Source of the DNA: Nitrospina sp. UBA6727
GTDB taxonomy: Bacteria; Nitrospinota; Nitrospinia; Nitrospinales; VA-1
DNA: 53,057 bases
Direction: 5' to 3'
Assembly (NCBI GenBank): GCA_002454045.1
Contig: DKID01000009.1
Location: 19,171 to 72,227, forward strand
A program made the translations under genes and the position numbers. Below are positions 7,129-16,576 of the stretch, one piece after another; within the stretch, counting starts at the first letter, position 1, and each line of letters begins with the position of its first letter. Under the pieces are notes generated by a model that did no database searches, was not told the origin of the DNA, and was given only the letters and a program-made list of their open reading frames with translations.

Positions 7129-8499
7129 ATGTTTGAACTTTCAATACTTTCTCTCGACACGGTCCTCCACTTCGGGATCAAAATGTTGGCTTTTCTCGGA
7201 GGCTTAGCCGCCCTCATCTTCGTCCACGAACTAGGACATTTTCTAGTCGCGCGAAAAGTTGGCGTCACGGTGGAAAAATTTTCCCTCGGCTTCGGTCCCG
7301 AAATCATAAGTTTCACGCGGGGAGGCACCAAGTATCTGCTTTGCTGGATTCCCCTCGGCGGCTACGTGAAAATGAAAGGCGAAGAAGTCGGGGAGGAACC
7401 CGCCGACGAAAAGGGGTCGTTCCTCGCCGCAACGGTTACGCACCGACTTGCCATTGCGTCCGCGGGCCCGCTGTTCAACATCCTGTTCGCCGTCGGCATA
7501 TACTATTGCGTTTATCTGACGGGCGTTCCGACGCTGTCCCCCGTCGTCGGCGTCGTCACGGCAGAGTCTCCCGCGATGGCGGCGGGGTTGCAAACGGGCG
7601 ACCGCATTTTAGCAATCGGCGGCGACAAAATACTTTATTGGGAACAACTCCAGAAAATCGTCCGCGTGTCCCCGGGACGTTCCCTAAATTTCCAAGTGGA
7701 AAGAAGTTCCGGGAGCCTCGCCGACATCGCCATCACTCCAGTCTCCGGACAAACCACCGATGTTTTTGGCGACCAAGAAAACACCGGCTTAATCGGAATC
7801 ACCCCGCTGGTGCGGAACATCACCTACGTCAAAGTCGGCAGCCCCGCTGACCAAGCGGGGATTCGCGCAGGCGACACCTTGCTCGCGGTGGACGATGCGA
7901 CCATTCTCGGTTGGGGCGACCTCAAGAAAGCGGCCATCGACAAACCCGGTCAAGCGCTGACATTCCGCGTTCGCAGAGACGGGACGGAAATCGTAACGAC
8001 GCTGACGCCAGAATCCAAAATCGTCAAAGACATCGCAGGCAAAAGCGCGGAAGTCGGCATGCTCGGCATCGGCATGGCGGGAGAAATGGTCACGGAAAAA
8101 TACGGCGTCTTCGGAGCTTTCAAAAGAGCCTACGAAGAAACGGGCCGACTGATTTATCTCATCGCCGTCAGCATAAAAAAAATATTCACGGGTTCTATTT
8201 CCGCCGACGCCATCGGGGGACCCATCCTGATTTTTCAAATTTACGGGGAGCAAGCCGAGCAAGGTTTCAACGGACTCGTCCGCCTAACCGCACTTTTGAG
8301 CATCAACCTCGGCTTGATCAATCTTCTGCCGATTCCAGTTTTGGACGGCGGCCATATTTTCTTTTTCCTGATAGAACTTCTCCGCGGAAAACCCGTCAGC
8401 GAAAGGAACCGTGCACGGGCGCAGCAAGTCGGTCTCTTCATGTTGCTCAGCCTCATGGCGTTTGCGTTTTATAACGACATCATGCGAATCATCACCTGA
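7129..8499 (+). CDS. rseP: site-2 intramembrane zinc protease RseP
   Basis: A 456-residue M50 metalloprotease with the HELGH zinc site at residues 33-37 in the first membrane helix and the third ligand region PVLDGGH near the C-terminus. Two PDZ domains lie between them (roughly residues 115-200 and 205-290, each with an AG(L/I)xxGDxxLAxx core). RseP proteases cleave membrane anti-sigma factors in the envelope stress response and clear signal-peptide remnants. Length and topology match E. coli RseP. It starts five bases after lolA and leads directly into proS, so it is part of the same transcription unit. Confidence 0.94.
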   Translation: MFELSILSLDTVLHFGIKMLAFLGGLAALIFVHELGHFLVARKVGVTVEKFSLGFGPEIISFTRGGTKYLLCWIPLGGYVKMKGEEVGEEPADEKGSFLAATVTHRLAIASAGPLFNILFAVGIYYCVYLTGVPTLSPVVGVVTAESPAMAAGLQTGDRILAIGGDKILYWEQLQKIVRVSPGRSLNFQVERSSGSLADIAITPVSGQTTDVFGDQENTGLIGITPLVRNITYVKVGSPADQAGIRAGDTLLAVDDATILGWGDLKKAAIDKPGQALTFRVRRDGTEIVTTLTPESKIVKDIAGKSAEVGMLGIGMAGEMVTEKYGVFGAFKRAYEETGRLIYLIAVSIKKIFTGSISADAIGGPILIFQIYGEQAEQGFNGLVRLTALLSINLGLINLLPIPVLDGGHIFFFLIELLRGKPVSERNRARAQQVGLFMLLSLMAFAFYNDIMRIIT

Positions 8500-8517
8500 A
8501 CGGGAAAATATTGGCGC

Positions 8518-10260
8518 ATGTATTTTTCAAAACTTTTCATCCCCACGCTAAAAGAATCCCCCGCCGACGCAGACGTCATCAGCCATAAACTCATGGTGCG
8601 GGCTGGGATGATTCGCCAACTCGCGTCGGGAATTTATTCCATCCTTCCGCTCGGGCTCCGCGTTTTAAGGAAAGCGGAACAAATCATCCGCGAAGAAATG
8701 AACCAAATCGGCGGACAAGAAGTTTTTCTGCCGAGCATCCAACCCGCCGAATTGTGGATGGAAAGCAAACGCTGGGATTTTTACGGCAAAGAATTGTTGC
8801 GCATAAAAGATCGGCACGGGCGAGAGTTCTGCTACGGGCCCACCCACGAAGAAGTCATCACCGACATCGTAAGGAAGGAAGTCAAATCCTACCGCCAACT
8901 GCCAATTTTGCTGTACCAAATTCAAACCAAGTTCCGCGACGAAGTCCGGCCGCGGTTCGGCGTCATGCGCGGGCGAGAGTTTATGATGAAAGACGCTTAC
9001 AGTTTTCACGTCGATGAAAAAGACACGCAGCACACTTACCACCAAATGGCAAAAGCCTACACCAACATTTTCGAACGATGCGGCCTGAAGTTCAAACAAG
9101 TGCAAGCCGACTCGGGCACCATCGGCGGAAGTTTCTCGCACGAGTTCATGGTGCTCGCGGAAAGCGGGGAAGACGAAATCGGTTTCTGCAAAACATGCGG
9201 TTATGCTTCAAACTTGGAACTTGCCGAATCGAAACCGCCGCTGCCCACGTCCGCCGATGCCGCCGCGTCCGCCACCGTCCCGCAGGATATGAAAGAGGTG
9301 GCAACGCCGGGGAAAAAATCCGTCGCGGAAGTGGCGGGGTTTCTGAAATTAACGGCGCGGCAAATCGTCAAAACTATCCTGCTTGAAAATGAGAACGGGC
9401 TGGTGGCGGGATTAGTCCGCGGCGACCATGAAATCAATCCGATTAAGATGAAAAATTTGCTCGGTTGCGAATGGTTGCACCCGGCGAACGAGGAAACTTT
9501 TTCCAAACATCGCGAACTGCATCGCGGATACATCGGGCCCATCGGACTCGATTTTCCGATTTACGCTGACCGCGAAGTTTCCGTGCTACATGATTTCGTG
9601 ATCGGCGCCAACAAACCATCGGCGCACTTCACCGGCGTTCAAGTTCAGCGAGATTTGAAAATCGAAAAGTTCGGAGACATCAAGGCGGTCAGGGCGAAAG
9701 ACCCTTGCCCGCGTTGCGAGGACGGGGAGTATGAAGTCAAGCGCGGGATTGAAGTTGGCCACATTTTCATTCTCGGCAACAAATATTCGTCGGCCATGAA
9801 CGCCGTTTTTCTGGACCAGCACGGCGAGGAAAACGCGATGATCATGGGTTGTTATGGAATCGGAGTCGGGCGCACCGTCGCCGCCGCCATCGAACAAAGT
9901 AACGACGAGCGGGGAATTATCTGGCCGCGGAACTTGGCGCCGTTTCAAGTCATCGTCATCCCGGTGAATTATTCCAACGGCGATTTGCAAAATGTTTGCG
10001 ACACCATATACCGCCGTCTCCACGAAGCAGGCATCGAAACCCTGCTTGATGATCGGCCGAATCGGCTGGGCGTCAAGTTGAACGACGCCGACCTCATAGG
10101 CATTCCCCTGCAAATCATCGTTGGCGAAAAAAATCTTTCCGCCGGGAAAGTTGAAATTAAAATCCGCGCAACGCATGAATCCAGCCTGCATCCCTATCCG
10201 CAAGTCATCGAAGATATCCCGAATATTTTAAGAAACAATTCATTCCCCGCGACGCCGTAG
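8518..10260 (+). CDS. proS: prolyl-tRNA synthetase
   Basis: A 580-residue bacterial-type ProRS, class II, acting in the cytoplasm to charge tRNA-Pro. Visible parts are the N-terminal YFSKLFIPTLKE, motif 2 (KFRDEVRPRFGVMRGREFMMKDAYSFH, key residues R-x-R-x-G and MKDAYS), the YbaK-like editing insertion (roughly residues 225-400, which removes mischarged Ala), motif 3 (MGCYGIGVGRT) and the anticodon-binding C-terminus. Length and order are those of the E. coli type. It closes the purN-lolA-rseP-proS run. Confidence 0.96.
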   Translation: MYFSKLFIPTLKESPADADVISHKLMVRAGMIRQLASGIYSILPLGLRVLRKAEQIIREEMNQIGGQEVFLPSIQPAELWMESKRWDFYGKELLRIKDRHGREFCYGPTHEEVITDIVRKEVKSYRQLPILLYQIQTKFRDEVRPRFGVMRGREFMMKDAYSFHVDEKDTQHTYHQMAKAYTNIFERCGLKFKQVQADSGTIGGSFSHEFMVLAESGEDEIGFCKTCGYASNLELAESKPPLPTSADAAASATVPQDMKEVATPGKKSVAEVAGFLKLTARQIVKTILLENENGLVAGLVRGDHEINPIKMKNLLGCEWLHPANEETFSKHRELHRGYIGPIGLDFPIYADREVSVLHDFVIGANKPSAHFTGVQVQRDLKIEKFGDIKAVRAKDPCPRCEDGEYEVKRGIEVGHIFILGNKYSSAMNAVFLDQHGEENAMIMGCYGIGVGRTVAAAIEQSNDERGIIWPRNLAPFQVIVIPVNYSNGDLQNVCDTIYRRLHEAGIETLLDDRPNRLGVKLNDADLIGIPLQIIVGEKNLSAGKVEIKIRATHESSLHPYPQVIEDIPNILRNNSFPATP

Positions 10261-10315
10261 CAAGCGGCGCTCCATCTCCCCGATAATTTCCCCCGCGGCG
10301 ATGGTCGGTTTTTCC

Positions 10316-10345
10316 TTGAAACTGGGTATCAAATTTTTGTACACT
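10316..10345 (+). promoter_or_regulatory. probable promoter of the rimP-nusA-infB operon
   Basis: TTGAAA (10316-10321) and TACACT (10340-10345) are 18 bases apart in the space between proS and rimP. Transcription from here would begin just before the hairpin and T-run described next. Confidence 0.5.
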
Positions 10346-10373
10346 GGAGGCGATATTTGCGGGTCCTAATGTC

Positions 10374-10407
10374 GTGGGCTTCGAGCCCGCTTTTTTTTGC
10401 TTTTTTT
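10374..10407 (+). terminator. terminator or attenuator hairpin ahead of rimP
   Basis: A short stable hairpin, GGGCT-tcg-AGCCC with two more pairs at its base, is followed by eight T residues, GC and seven more T residues. It ends only about 12 bases before the rimP start. It could terminate proS transcripts. It could also attenuate transcription from the promoter at 10316-10345, as leaders of nusA operons are often controlled. The rimP ribosome site lies just outside the T-run. Confidence 0.65.
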
Positions 10408-10418
10408 AGAAGGTGTGG

Positions 10419-10895
10419 ATGACAAAAAAAGTCCCCGTCGCCCAATCGGTCATGGATTTGATAGAACCCGTCCTGGCAACGAAAGGACTGGAACTGGTTG
10501 ACGTGGAATATAAAAAGGAAGGGCACGATCAAGTTTTAAGAATATTTATAGACAAGGAGGAAGGCGTCACGGTTGATGACTGCCAGAACGTCAGCCGCCT
10601 AACCGGCGATCTCATTGACGTCGAGGAAATCATAAAAATCCCTTTTAGCCTGGAAGTCTCATCGCCGGGACTGAGCCGGTCTCTTAAACGAGAAAAGGAT
10701 TTCTTGAAATTCAAGGGCAAGCGGGTCCACCTTCACAGCCTTTCCCCGATCGATGACAGAAGAAAGTTTTCGGGCACCCTTGTTGATTTTAAGGATCAAA
10801 ACATAGTTATGGATTTAGACGGAAAACCTTTTAAAATCCCGTTGAGCCAAGTAGCGAAAGCAAACCTGGTCGTCGAAATTGGGGAAGCACCATGA
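10419..10895 (+). CDS. rimP: ribosome maturation factor RimP
   Basis: A 158-residue RimP (YhbC/DUF150) protein, which helps assemble the 30S subunit. The N-terminal domain has GLELVDVEYKKEG and LRIFIDKEEGVTVDDC, and the domain junction has the diagnostic EVSSPGLSR. The C-terminal SH3-like domain follows. The ATG at 10419 is five bases after AGAAGG and is preferred over a GTG two codons upstream. Its stop overlaps the nusA start by four bases. The gene order rimP-nusA-infB is the classic one. Confidence 0.95.
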   Translation: MTKKVPVAQSVMDLIEPVLATKGLELVDVEYKKEGHDQVLRIFIDKEEGVTVDDCQNVSRLTGDLIDVEEIIKIPFSLEVSSPGLSRSLKREKDFLKFKGKRVHLHSLSPIDDRRKFSGTLVDFKDQNIVMDLDGKPFKIPLSQVAKANLVVEIGEAP

Positions 10896-12487
10896 ACATG
10901 GAAACACTCAGCGTTCTGGAACAAATCAGTCGCGATAAAGGAATCGCTAGGGATACCTTGGTCGACGCCTTGAAAGCTGCGGTTGAAGTAGTTGCGCGCA
11001 AAAGACATCCCGCCGCCAAAGAGTTGCAAAGTGAGTTCAACGAGTCCACCGGCGAAGTTGAAATTTATTTAGAAAAAACGGTGGTGGAAACCACCGACCT
11101 CCCCAACGAGCAAATCAGTTTGGAAGATGCCTTGGCGTTTTCCGACGACGTCAAAATTGGCGACCAGGTTTTGGTGCAACAGGTGATGGGAAATTATGGG
11201 CGCACCGCGGCGCAACTCGCCAAACAAGTGATCGTGCAAAAAGTCCGCGAAGCGGAAATAGACTTAGTCTATAACGAATACATCGACAGAAAAGGAGAAT
11301 TGATCAACGGGATGGTTCACAGAATGGAGCACGGAGACCTCATCATTGACTTGGGAAAAGCGGAAGGCATCCTGCCGCGACGCGAACAAGTTTTCCGCGA
11401 AAGTTTTAACCGCGGAGAACGAATTCGCGCTTACATCCTCGACGTTCGGAAAACGCCCAAGAACGCTTTGGTAATTCTCTCCCGCGCCCATGTCGGATTG
11501 GTCAAGCGTTTATTCGAGATAGAGGTTCCCGAAATCAGCGAGCGGATGGTGGAAATCATGGGCTTGGTTCGAGAACCCAACGGCCGCACCAAAATTGCGG
11601 TGAGAACCAACGACCGGGAAATTGACGCCGTCGGTGCCTGCGTCGGCATGCGCGGAATGAGAGTGCAGTCCATCGTTCAAGAATTGCGCGGAGAAAAAAT
11701 AGACATCGTCGAATTTTCCGAAGACCCGGAAACCTATATCAGAAACGCCTTGAGCCCAGCGAAAGTCTCCAAGATTATTCTCAATCCCGAAGAAAAACAA
11801 ATGACGGTCATCGTGGCCGAAGACCAAATGTCCCTGGCCATCGGGAAAAAAGGGCAGAACGTTCGGCTCGCCGCCAAACTCGTCCGCTGGAAAGTGGACA
11901 TCAAAGGTCCCGCCGAATCTTTGGAACTGCCGGCGCAAAATATCTTTTCAACTCCCAGCAAAACTTCGTCGGTGGATTTTCTCGACGACGTGAAAAACGC
12001 CAAAGGTTTGGGCGCGAAGATGATGACCCTCCTCTTCAACGAAAACGTGGTCACCTACGAAAACGCACTGGACCGCGGAATAAAAGGTTTGGTGCTGTTG
12101 CCGGGCATCGGTCCCAAAAAATCTGAAACCCTGATGAAACTGGTGGAAGGTCACATGAAAACCGCGGAAGCCGCGGAAGCCGCGGAAGCGTCCGAACAAA
12201 ATGAATATGTCGGTGACGAAATCGATGGCGATGAAGTCGCCGAAGATGAACCCGAGACGGACGAACCGGTTGAAGAGGAAGAGGACGAAGAAATCCCCGT
12301 GCGGGAATTAAAAGGCGTGGCTCCCGAGATACTACAAACTCTCGTCGACAACGGATTCGAAACTTTGGCCGAACTTTCTGTTACTCCGCTGGACGAATTG
12401 CTCGCCATGGAAGGTATCGACGAAGAGATTGGCAAATCCATTCTGGAGCAAATCAAACAACGCTTGGAGAATCTTGAAAATGTTTAA
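10892..12487 (+). CDS. nusA: transcription termination/antitermination factor NusA
   Basis: A 531-residue NusA that binds RNA polymerase and nascent RNA. In order: N-terminal polymerase-binding domain (1 to about 125), S1 domain (about 135-200, beginning GELINGMVHRMEHGDLIIDLG), two KH domains (about 205-345, including DAVGACVGMRGMRV and AIGKKGQNVRLAAKL), a helix-hairpin-helix region, a strongly acidic linker (about 430-475) and a second HhH repeat (GVAPEILQTLVDNGFETLAEL). The acidic linker plus C-terminal repeat resembles the extended NusA of proteobacteria. ATGA overlap with rimP suggests coupled translation. Confidence 0.96.
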   Translation: MNMETLSVLEQISRDKGIARDTLVDALKAAVEVVARKRHPAAKELQSEFNESTGEVEIYLEKTVVETTDLPNEQISLEDALAFSDDVKIGDQVLVQQVMGNYGRTAAQLAKQVIVQKVREAEIDLVYNEYIDRKGELINGMVHRMEHGDLIIDLGKAEGILPRREQVFRESFNRGERIRAYILDVRKTPKNALVILSRAHVGLVKRLFEIEVPEISERMVEIMGLVREPNGRTKIAVRTNDREIDAVGACVGMRGMRVQSIVQELRGEKIDIVEFSEDPETYIRNALSPAKVSKIILNPEEKQMTVIVAEDQMSLAIGKKGQNVRLAAKLVRWKVDIKGPAESLELPAQNIFSTPSKTSSVDFLDDVKNAKGLGAKMMTLLFNENVVTYENALDRGIKGLVLLPGIGPKKSETLMKLVEGHMKTAEAAEAAEASEQNEYVGDEIDGDEVAEDEPETDEPVEEEEDEEIPVRELKGVAPEILQTLVDNGFETLAELSVTPLDELLAMEGIDEEIGKSILEQIKQRLENLENV

Positions 12488-12600
12488 AGCGCAAACGCCC
12501 GTCGCGTTTTATCGAGACCGAAAAACTTTCCCCGCGCCCGCGCACGTAGCCGCCGCGAGTCACGGGGAAATTGCGCCGTCGTCGCGTAGCAGGAGGAAAC

Positions 12601-14934
12601 TTGGCTAAAATTCGCGTCAACAAGTTGGCTTTGGAACTCAATGTTCAGAACGATCGAATCATTGAAGCGTTGCAGGAACATAACGTCCCCGTAAAAAATC
12701 ATATGAGTTCCATCGATGGGGAAGCGGCGGAACATATCCGCAACCTCTTCGCGCCAAAAGTCGTCAAGAAAAAGGCGGTGAAAAAAGCCAAGGCGAAAAT
12801 AAAAATCAAGGCTCTGTCCAGGGTAAAAGTTACGACCGCGAAAACCCTCGCCAAATCTACCGCCACCAAAAAAGCCGCCGAGCAAAGCGGCAAAGTCGAA
12901 AAAACCGCGGCGACAAAAGTCAAAGTCAAAACTAAAGCAAAGACCAAAACTGCGGCGAAAGTCAAAGAGCCGGGCAAAGAAAAAAAAGTCGCGAAGACGC
13001 CAGAAAAGAAAGCCGTAAAAAAACTCGGCCTCAAAATAGTCAAGGCAGAAAAAAAGCCCAAGCCCGTCGAGAAAAAACCGCCGCCCGCGAAAGCGAAACC
13101 CGCCGCCGCGAAAGTCAAAGCCCGCGCGGTGACAGCGCCCCCCGTTGCTCCCGTCCCGCCGCCGGAACCTGACGCGGCAGAAGATAAATTCGAACTGGTT
13201 CAAATCAGCGAAAACATTCCGATACGAGAGTTGGCAGAAAAATTAAGATGCGCGCCGAATGAAATCATCAAAGAACTGATGGTCTTCGGAGTCCTCGCCA
13301 ATATCAACCAAACTCTAAACTTTGAAATTGCCAGCAAGGTGGCGGATAAACTTGGCTTCGAGGTCGAACTCCTCGTCGAAAAATCCGCATTGGATTTTAC
13401 GGAAGAGGAAGACGACAGCGCCGCAGACCACGTTCCCAGAGCCCCGGTCGTAACCATCATGGGACACGTCGACCACGGCAAGACCTCCCTTCTGGACGCC
13501 ATCCGCAAGACGGCGGTAACCCGACTCGAAGCCGGCGGAATCACGCAACATATTGGCGCCTATCAAGTTCACGTCAAAGGCGCGCCCATCACTTTTCTCG
13601 ACACGCCGGGACACGAAGCCTTCACGGCGATGAGGGCGCGGGGCGCGCAGGTGACGGACATTGTCGTTCTCGTCGTCGCCGCCGACGATGGAATCCAACC
13701 GCAAACTAAGGAAGCGATTCACCACGCGGAAGCGGCGGGCGTTCCCATTCTCGTCGCCATCAATAAAATTGACAAGCCCGACGCAAAGCCCGACGAAACC
13801 AAAAAAGCATTGGCCAACTTGGGACTCCTGCCGGAAGACTGGGGCGGGCAAACCATTTACGTGGAAGTCTCAGCGCTGAAGGGAACCGGGATTGACGGCC
13901 TCCTCGAAAACCTGCTCCTGCAAGCGGAAATCATGGAACTAAAAGCAAACCCGTTGCTCCGCAGTAAAGGAGTGGTGATTGAATCCAAACTGGATAAAGG
14001 GCGCGGGCCCATCGCCACCATGGTTATTCAGAGCGGCACCTTGCGAGTCGGCGAACCTTTCATCGTTGGTTGCTGTTTCGGAAAAGTGCGGGCACTCATC
14101 GACGACAAAGGCAAAAAAATTAAACAAGCCATTCCATCCACCCCCGTGGAAGTGGTGGGTTTGCCAGACGTTCCGCAACCCGGCGATCACTTCATGGTAG
14201 TTCAGAATGAAAAAAAGGCGCGGCAACTTTGCAACCTGCGACTACAACAGCAGCGGGAAACCCAACTGGCAAAATCCACGCGCATCACCATGGACGACCT
14301 GCACCAGCAAATTCTCGAAGGGCGAATTAAAGAACTCAACCTGATCATCAAGGCGGACGCCCAAGGTTCGATTCACGCCGTGCAGGAAGCCTTCGGAAAA
14401 CTGGAGAACGCGGAAGCCCGCGTCAAATTTATTCATGACGCGGTCGGAGGAATCACCGAGTCGGACGTCGTTCTCGCCAGCGCGTCCAACGCCATCATCA
14501 TCGGGTTCAACGTGCGCCCGACAGACCAAGCCGCGAAACTCGCCACGCGAGACCGCGTCGATGTTCGTCTCTACAGCATCATCTACGACGCCATCAACGA
14601 CATGAAGCAAGCCATGGAAGGAATGCTTGCGCCAAAATACAAAGAACATATTATCGGCAGAGCGGAGATCCGAGAAGTTTTCACGATTCCCAAAGTCGGT
14701 ACCATTGCTGGCTGCCATGTTCTTTCCGGAAAAATGGAACGCAACTTAGAGGCGCGTCTGATTCGCGACAGCGTGGTAGTTTACCAAGGCCGAATCGCCT
14801 CCATCCGAAGATTTAAGGACGACGTAAAAGAAGTTACCGCGGGTTACGATTGCGGTCTGTCCATCGAAAAATTTCAGGATATAAAACAGGGAGATGTGGT
14901 CGAACCGTTCGCGTTGGAAGAAGTCACATCCTGA
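12601..14934 (+). CDS. infB: translation initiation factor IF-2
   Basis: A 777-residue IF-2 that brings initiator fMet-tRNA to the ribosome. The start is a TTG at 12601, directly after a near-perfect AGGAGGAAAC, giving the standard AKIRVNKLALEL beginning. The N-terminus is followed by a long Lys/Ala/Pro-rich linker (about residues 50-190), a second N2-like segment, then the GTPase: G1 GHVDHGKTS near residue 288, G3 DTPGHEAF and G4 NKIDK. Domains II, III and IV complete it. The simple linker explains large spurious antisense reading frames here. Confidence 0.96.
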   Translation: MAKIRVNKLALELNVQNDRIIEALQEHNVPVKNHMSSIDGEAAEHIRNLFAPKVVKKKAVKKAKAKIKIKALSRVKVTTAKTLAKSTATKKAAEQSGKVEKTAATKVKVKTKAKTKTAAKVKEPGKEKKVAKTPEKKAVKKLGLKIVKAEKKPKPVEKKPPPAKAKPAAAKVKARAVTAPPVAPVPPPEPDAAEDKFELVQISENIPIRELAEKLRCAPNEIIKELMVFGVLANINQTLNFEIASKVADKLGFEVELLVEKSALDFTEEEDDSAADHVPRAPVVTIMGHVDHGKTSLLDAIRKTAVTRLEAGGITQHIGAYQVHVKGAPITFLDTPGHEAFTAMRARGAQVTDIVVLVVAADDGIQPQTKEAIHHAEAAGVPILVAINKIDKPDAKPDETKKALANLGLLPEDWGGQTIYVEVSALKGTGIDGLLENLLLQAEIMELKANPLLRSKGVVIESKLDKGRGPIATMVIQSGTLRVGEPFIVGCCFGKVRALIDDKGKKIKQAIPSTPVEVVGLPDVPQPGDHFMVVQNEKKARQLCNLRLQQQRETQLAKSTRITMDDLHQQILEGRIKELNLIIKADAQGSIHAVQEAFGKLENAEARVKFIHDAVGGITESDVVLASASNAIIIGFNVRPTDQAAKLATRDRVDVRLYSIIYDAINDMKQAMEGMLAPKYKEHIIGRAEIREVFTIPKVGTIAGCHVLSGKMERNLEARLIRDSVVVYQGRIASIRRFKDDVKEVTAGYDCGLSIEKFQDIKQGDVVEPFALEEVTS

Positions 14935-14957
14935 CCTGCAATGCTCCGCGATGAAAA

Positions 14958-15263
14958 ATGGTTATCGGTTGTTGCTCCATCAAATTTTATTTGCACGGGA
15001 GTCGGTCATTAAAGGAAAAGCGTCGCGTCGTCCGGGCGATTAAAGACCGGCTGAAGAACAACTTCAATGTTTCCGTGGCGGAAGTCGGGAACCATGATAA
15101 CTGGCAAAGTCTCCACATCGGCATATCCGCCGTGGGAACCGACCGACCTTATATGGATGGGTTGATGACGAAAGTGGTCGACGCGATCGACAGGATGAAT
15201 CTCGCCGAGATCACCGATTGCAAAACGGAAACCATGAACGTAGGTTCCGGAAATTTTCGCTAA
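14958..15263 (+). CDS. DUF503 protein, YlxP-like
   Basis: A 101-residue DUF503 family protein, the type called YlxP in Bacillus that commonly sits between infB and rbfA. Family markers are GSRSLKEKRRVVRAIKDRLKNNFNVSVAEVG (key part SLKEKR), and the middle W-Q-S-L-H-I-G-I block. The molecular role is not firmly established in the family; an association with ribosome maturation is inferred from position. The start at 14958 has no good ribosome site, so it may depend on coupling with infB. Confidence 0.9.
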   Translation: MVIGCCSIKFYLHGSRSLKEKRRVVRAIKDRLKNNFNVSVAEVGNHDNWQSLHIGISAVGTDRPYMDGLMTKVVDAIDRMNLAEITDCKTETMNVGSGNFR

Positions 15264-15282
15264 AACCGCGACGGGGTTTTTC

Positions 15283-15645
15283 ATGCGATTCAAACGCGCT
15301 CACAGAATTCAGGAACTGATTCACGAAGCAATATCCAAACTAATCCAAAGTGGATTGAAAGACCCGCGGGTAGGTTTCACCACCGTCACCAAAGTGGAAG
15401 TTTCCGACAACCTCAAACACGCGAAAATATTTGTGAGCATGATGGGTTCCGAACAAGAAAAAGCCGACACCTTGGCGGGACTAAAAAGCGCGAAGGGATT
15501 CATCCGCAACGCATTGAGCAAAAACCTTTATCTAAAATTCCTGCCGGAGTTGGAATTTCGGCAAGATGATAACGCCGACCATGCCGAAAAAATATCGAGA
15601 ATACTCCATGAACTGCACTCTGAATCAAGTCGTCAACCTCTATAA
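15283..15645 (+). CDS. rbfA: 30S ribosome-binding factor RbfA
   Basis: A 120-residue KH-fold protein that binds the immature 30S subunit near the 16S rRNA 5' end. Family hallmarks are RAHRIQELIHEAIS, the GLKDPRVGFTTVTKVEVS strand-turn (key part KDPR) and LKHAKIFVSMMG, then the C-terminal LPELEFRQDD. It follows ylxP by 20 bases. Its last 38 bases overlap the start of truB in a different frame. Confidence 0.94.
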   Translation: MRFKRAHRIQELIHEAISKLIQSGLKDPRVGFTTVTKVEVSDNLKHAKIFVSMMGSEQEKADTLAGLKSAKGFIRNALSKNLYLKFLPELEFRQDDNADHAEKISRILHELHSESSRQPL

Positions 15646-16550
15646 ACCGTCCGGCCCCACTTCATTCTCCATGGTCCGTTCGGTAAAAAAAATTCTGGGC
15701 GTAAAGAAAGCTGGGCACATCGGCACCTTGGACCCCATCGCCGAAGGAATTTTGCCGATTTGCCTGAACCAGTCCACGCGGATTATTCAGTTCCTTTCCC
15801 CCCCTGTCCAAACATTATCGATGCACCATGACGCTGGGAACAACCACCGACACGCAAGACTCCACGGGGAAAATCATTTTCGAGGGCGACCCCGCCGCGG
15901 TCACTGAAACCAAGGTCAAGAGCGTGCTCGCAAGTTTCGTCGGAGAGCAACAACAAGTTCCCCCGATGTACTCGGCGAAGAAAAGCAAAGGAATTCCTCT
16001 TTACAAATTAGCCAGAAGTGGTATTACTACCGAGAGGAAACCCGTCGCAGTCCATTTTTATTCCATCGATTTTGTCAGCATGATTGGAAACCGCGTAGTG
16101 TTCGAGGCTCATTGTTCGGCGGGAACTTACCTCCGCACCCTTTGCCATGACGTTGGAAAAAAACTCACCTGCGGCGCCCACATGTCCCAGTTAGTACGGA
16201 AACAAGTAGGAGTGTTCGATCAAGAATCTTCCGTCACCATCGCAGCGTTGGAGACCGCAAACGGTAACGGGAAACTAGCCAGCGTACTTTTCCCGGTGGA
16301 AAAAGTTTTGGAGTTTCTCCCGGAAATACGCATCAACGATGATTTCGTAGAGCCTCTTGCCCACGGCAACGCCCCGCCCAAATCGTCATTGAAAACTTGT
16401 CCCAGAGAATTTAAACCGGGGATGATGATGCGGGTTTGCAACGGCGACGACAAAGTGCTCGCCATCATCGAGCCTCTTGTTGACCACGACCAGTTCGCCC
16501 AGCTGGCGGAAAAAGATATCGCGTTTAAGTTGAAACGTGTTTTAATTTAA
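15608..16550 (+). pseudogene. truB: tRNA pseudouridine-55 synthase TruB, +1 frameshifted at a C7 run
   Basis: The two halves of TruB lie in different frames. Frame 1 from ATG 15608 encodes NLYKPSGPTSFSMVR and the catalytic block GHIGTLDPIAEGILPICL, then loses homology after QFL. The second frame picks up with YRCTMTLGTTTDTQDSTG and continues through PPMYSAKKSKG, AGTYLRTLCHDVG and a PUA-like C-terminus to 16550. The break lies in seven consecutive C residues at 15798-15804. Removing one C joins the halves as FLSPLSKHYRCTMTLG, which matches the family. The open frame from 15828 is therefore not a separate gene. Sequencing error, a real mutation or slippage are all possible. TruB makes Psi55 in the tRNA T-loop. 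Confidence 0.9.
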
Positions 16551-16576
16551 TTGCAAACATTGGGAGCACGGAAAAA

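Noticed and set aside
12484..13203. Large Phe/Arg/Gly-rich open frame on the minus strand over infB
   Set aside because: It is the antisense of the Lys/Ala-rich linker of IF-2, where codon bias removes stops. There is no start or ribosome signal of its own and no family match.
15828..16550. Separate gene in the second truB frame
   Set aside because: Its protein begins mid-fold (YRCTMTLG) and joins perfectly to the frame before it. It is the second half of a frameshifted truB.
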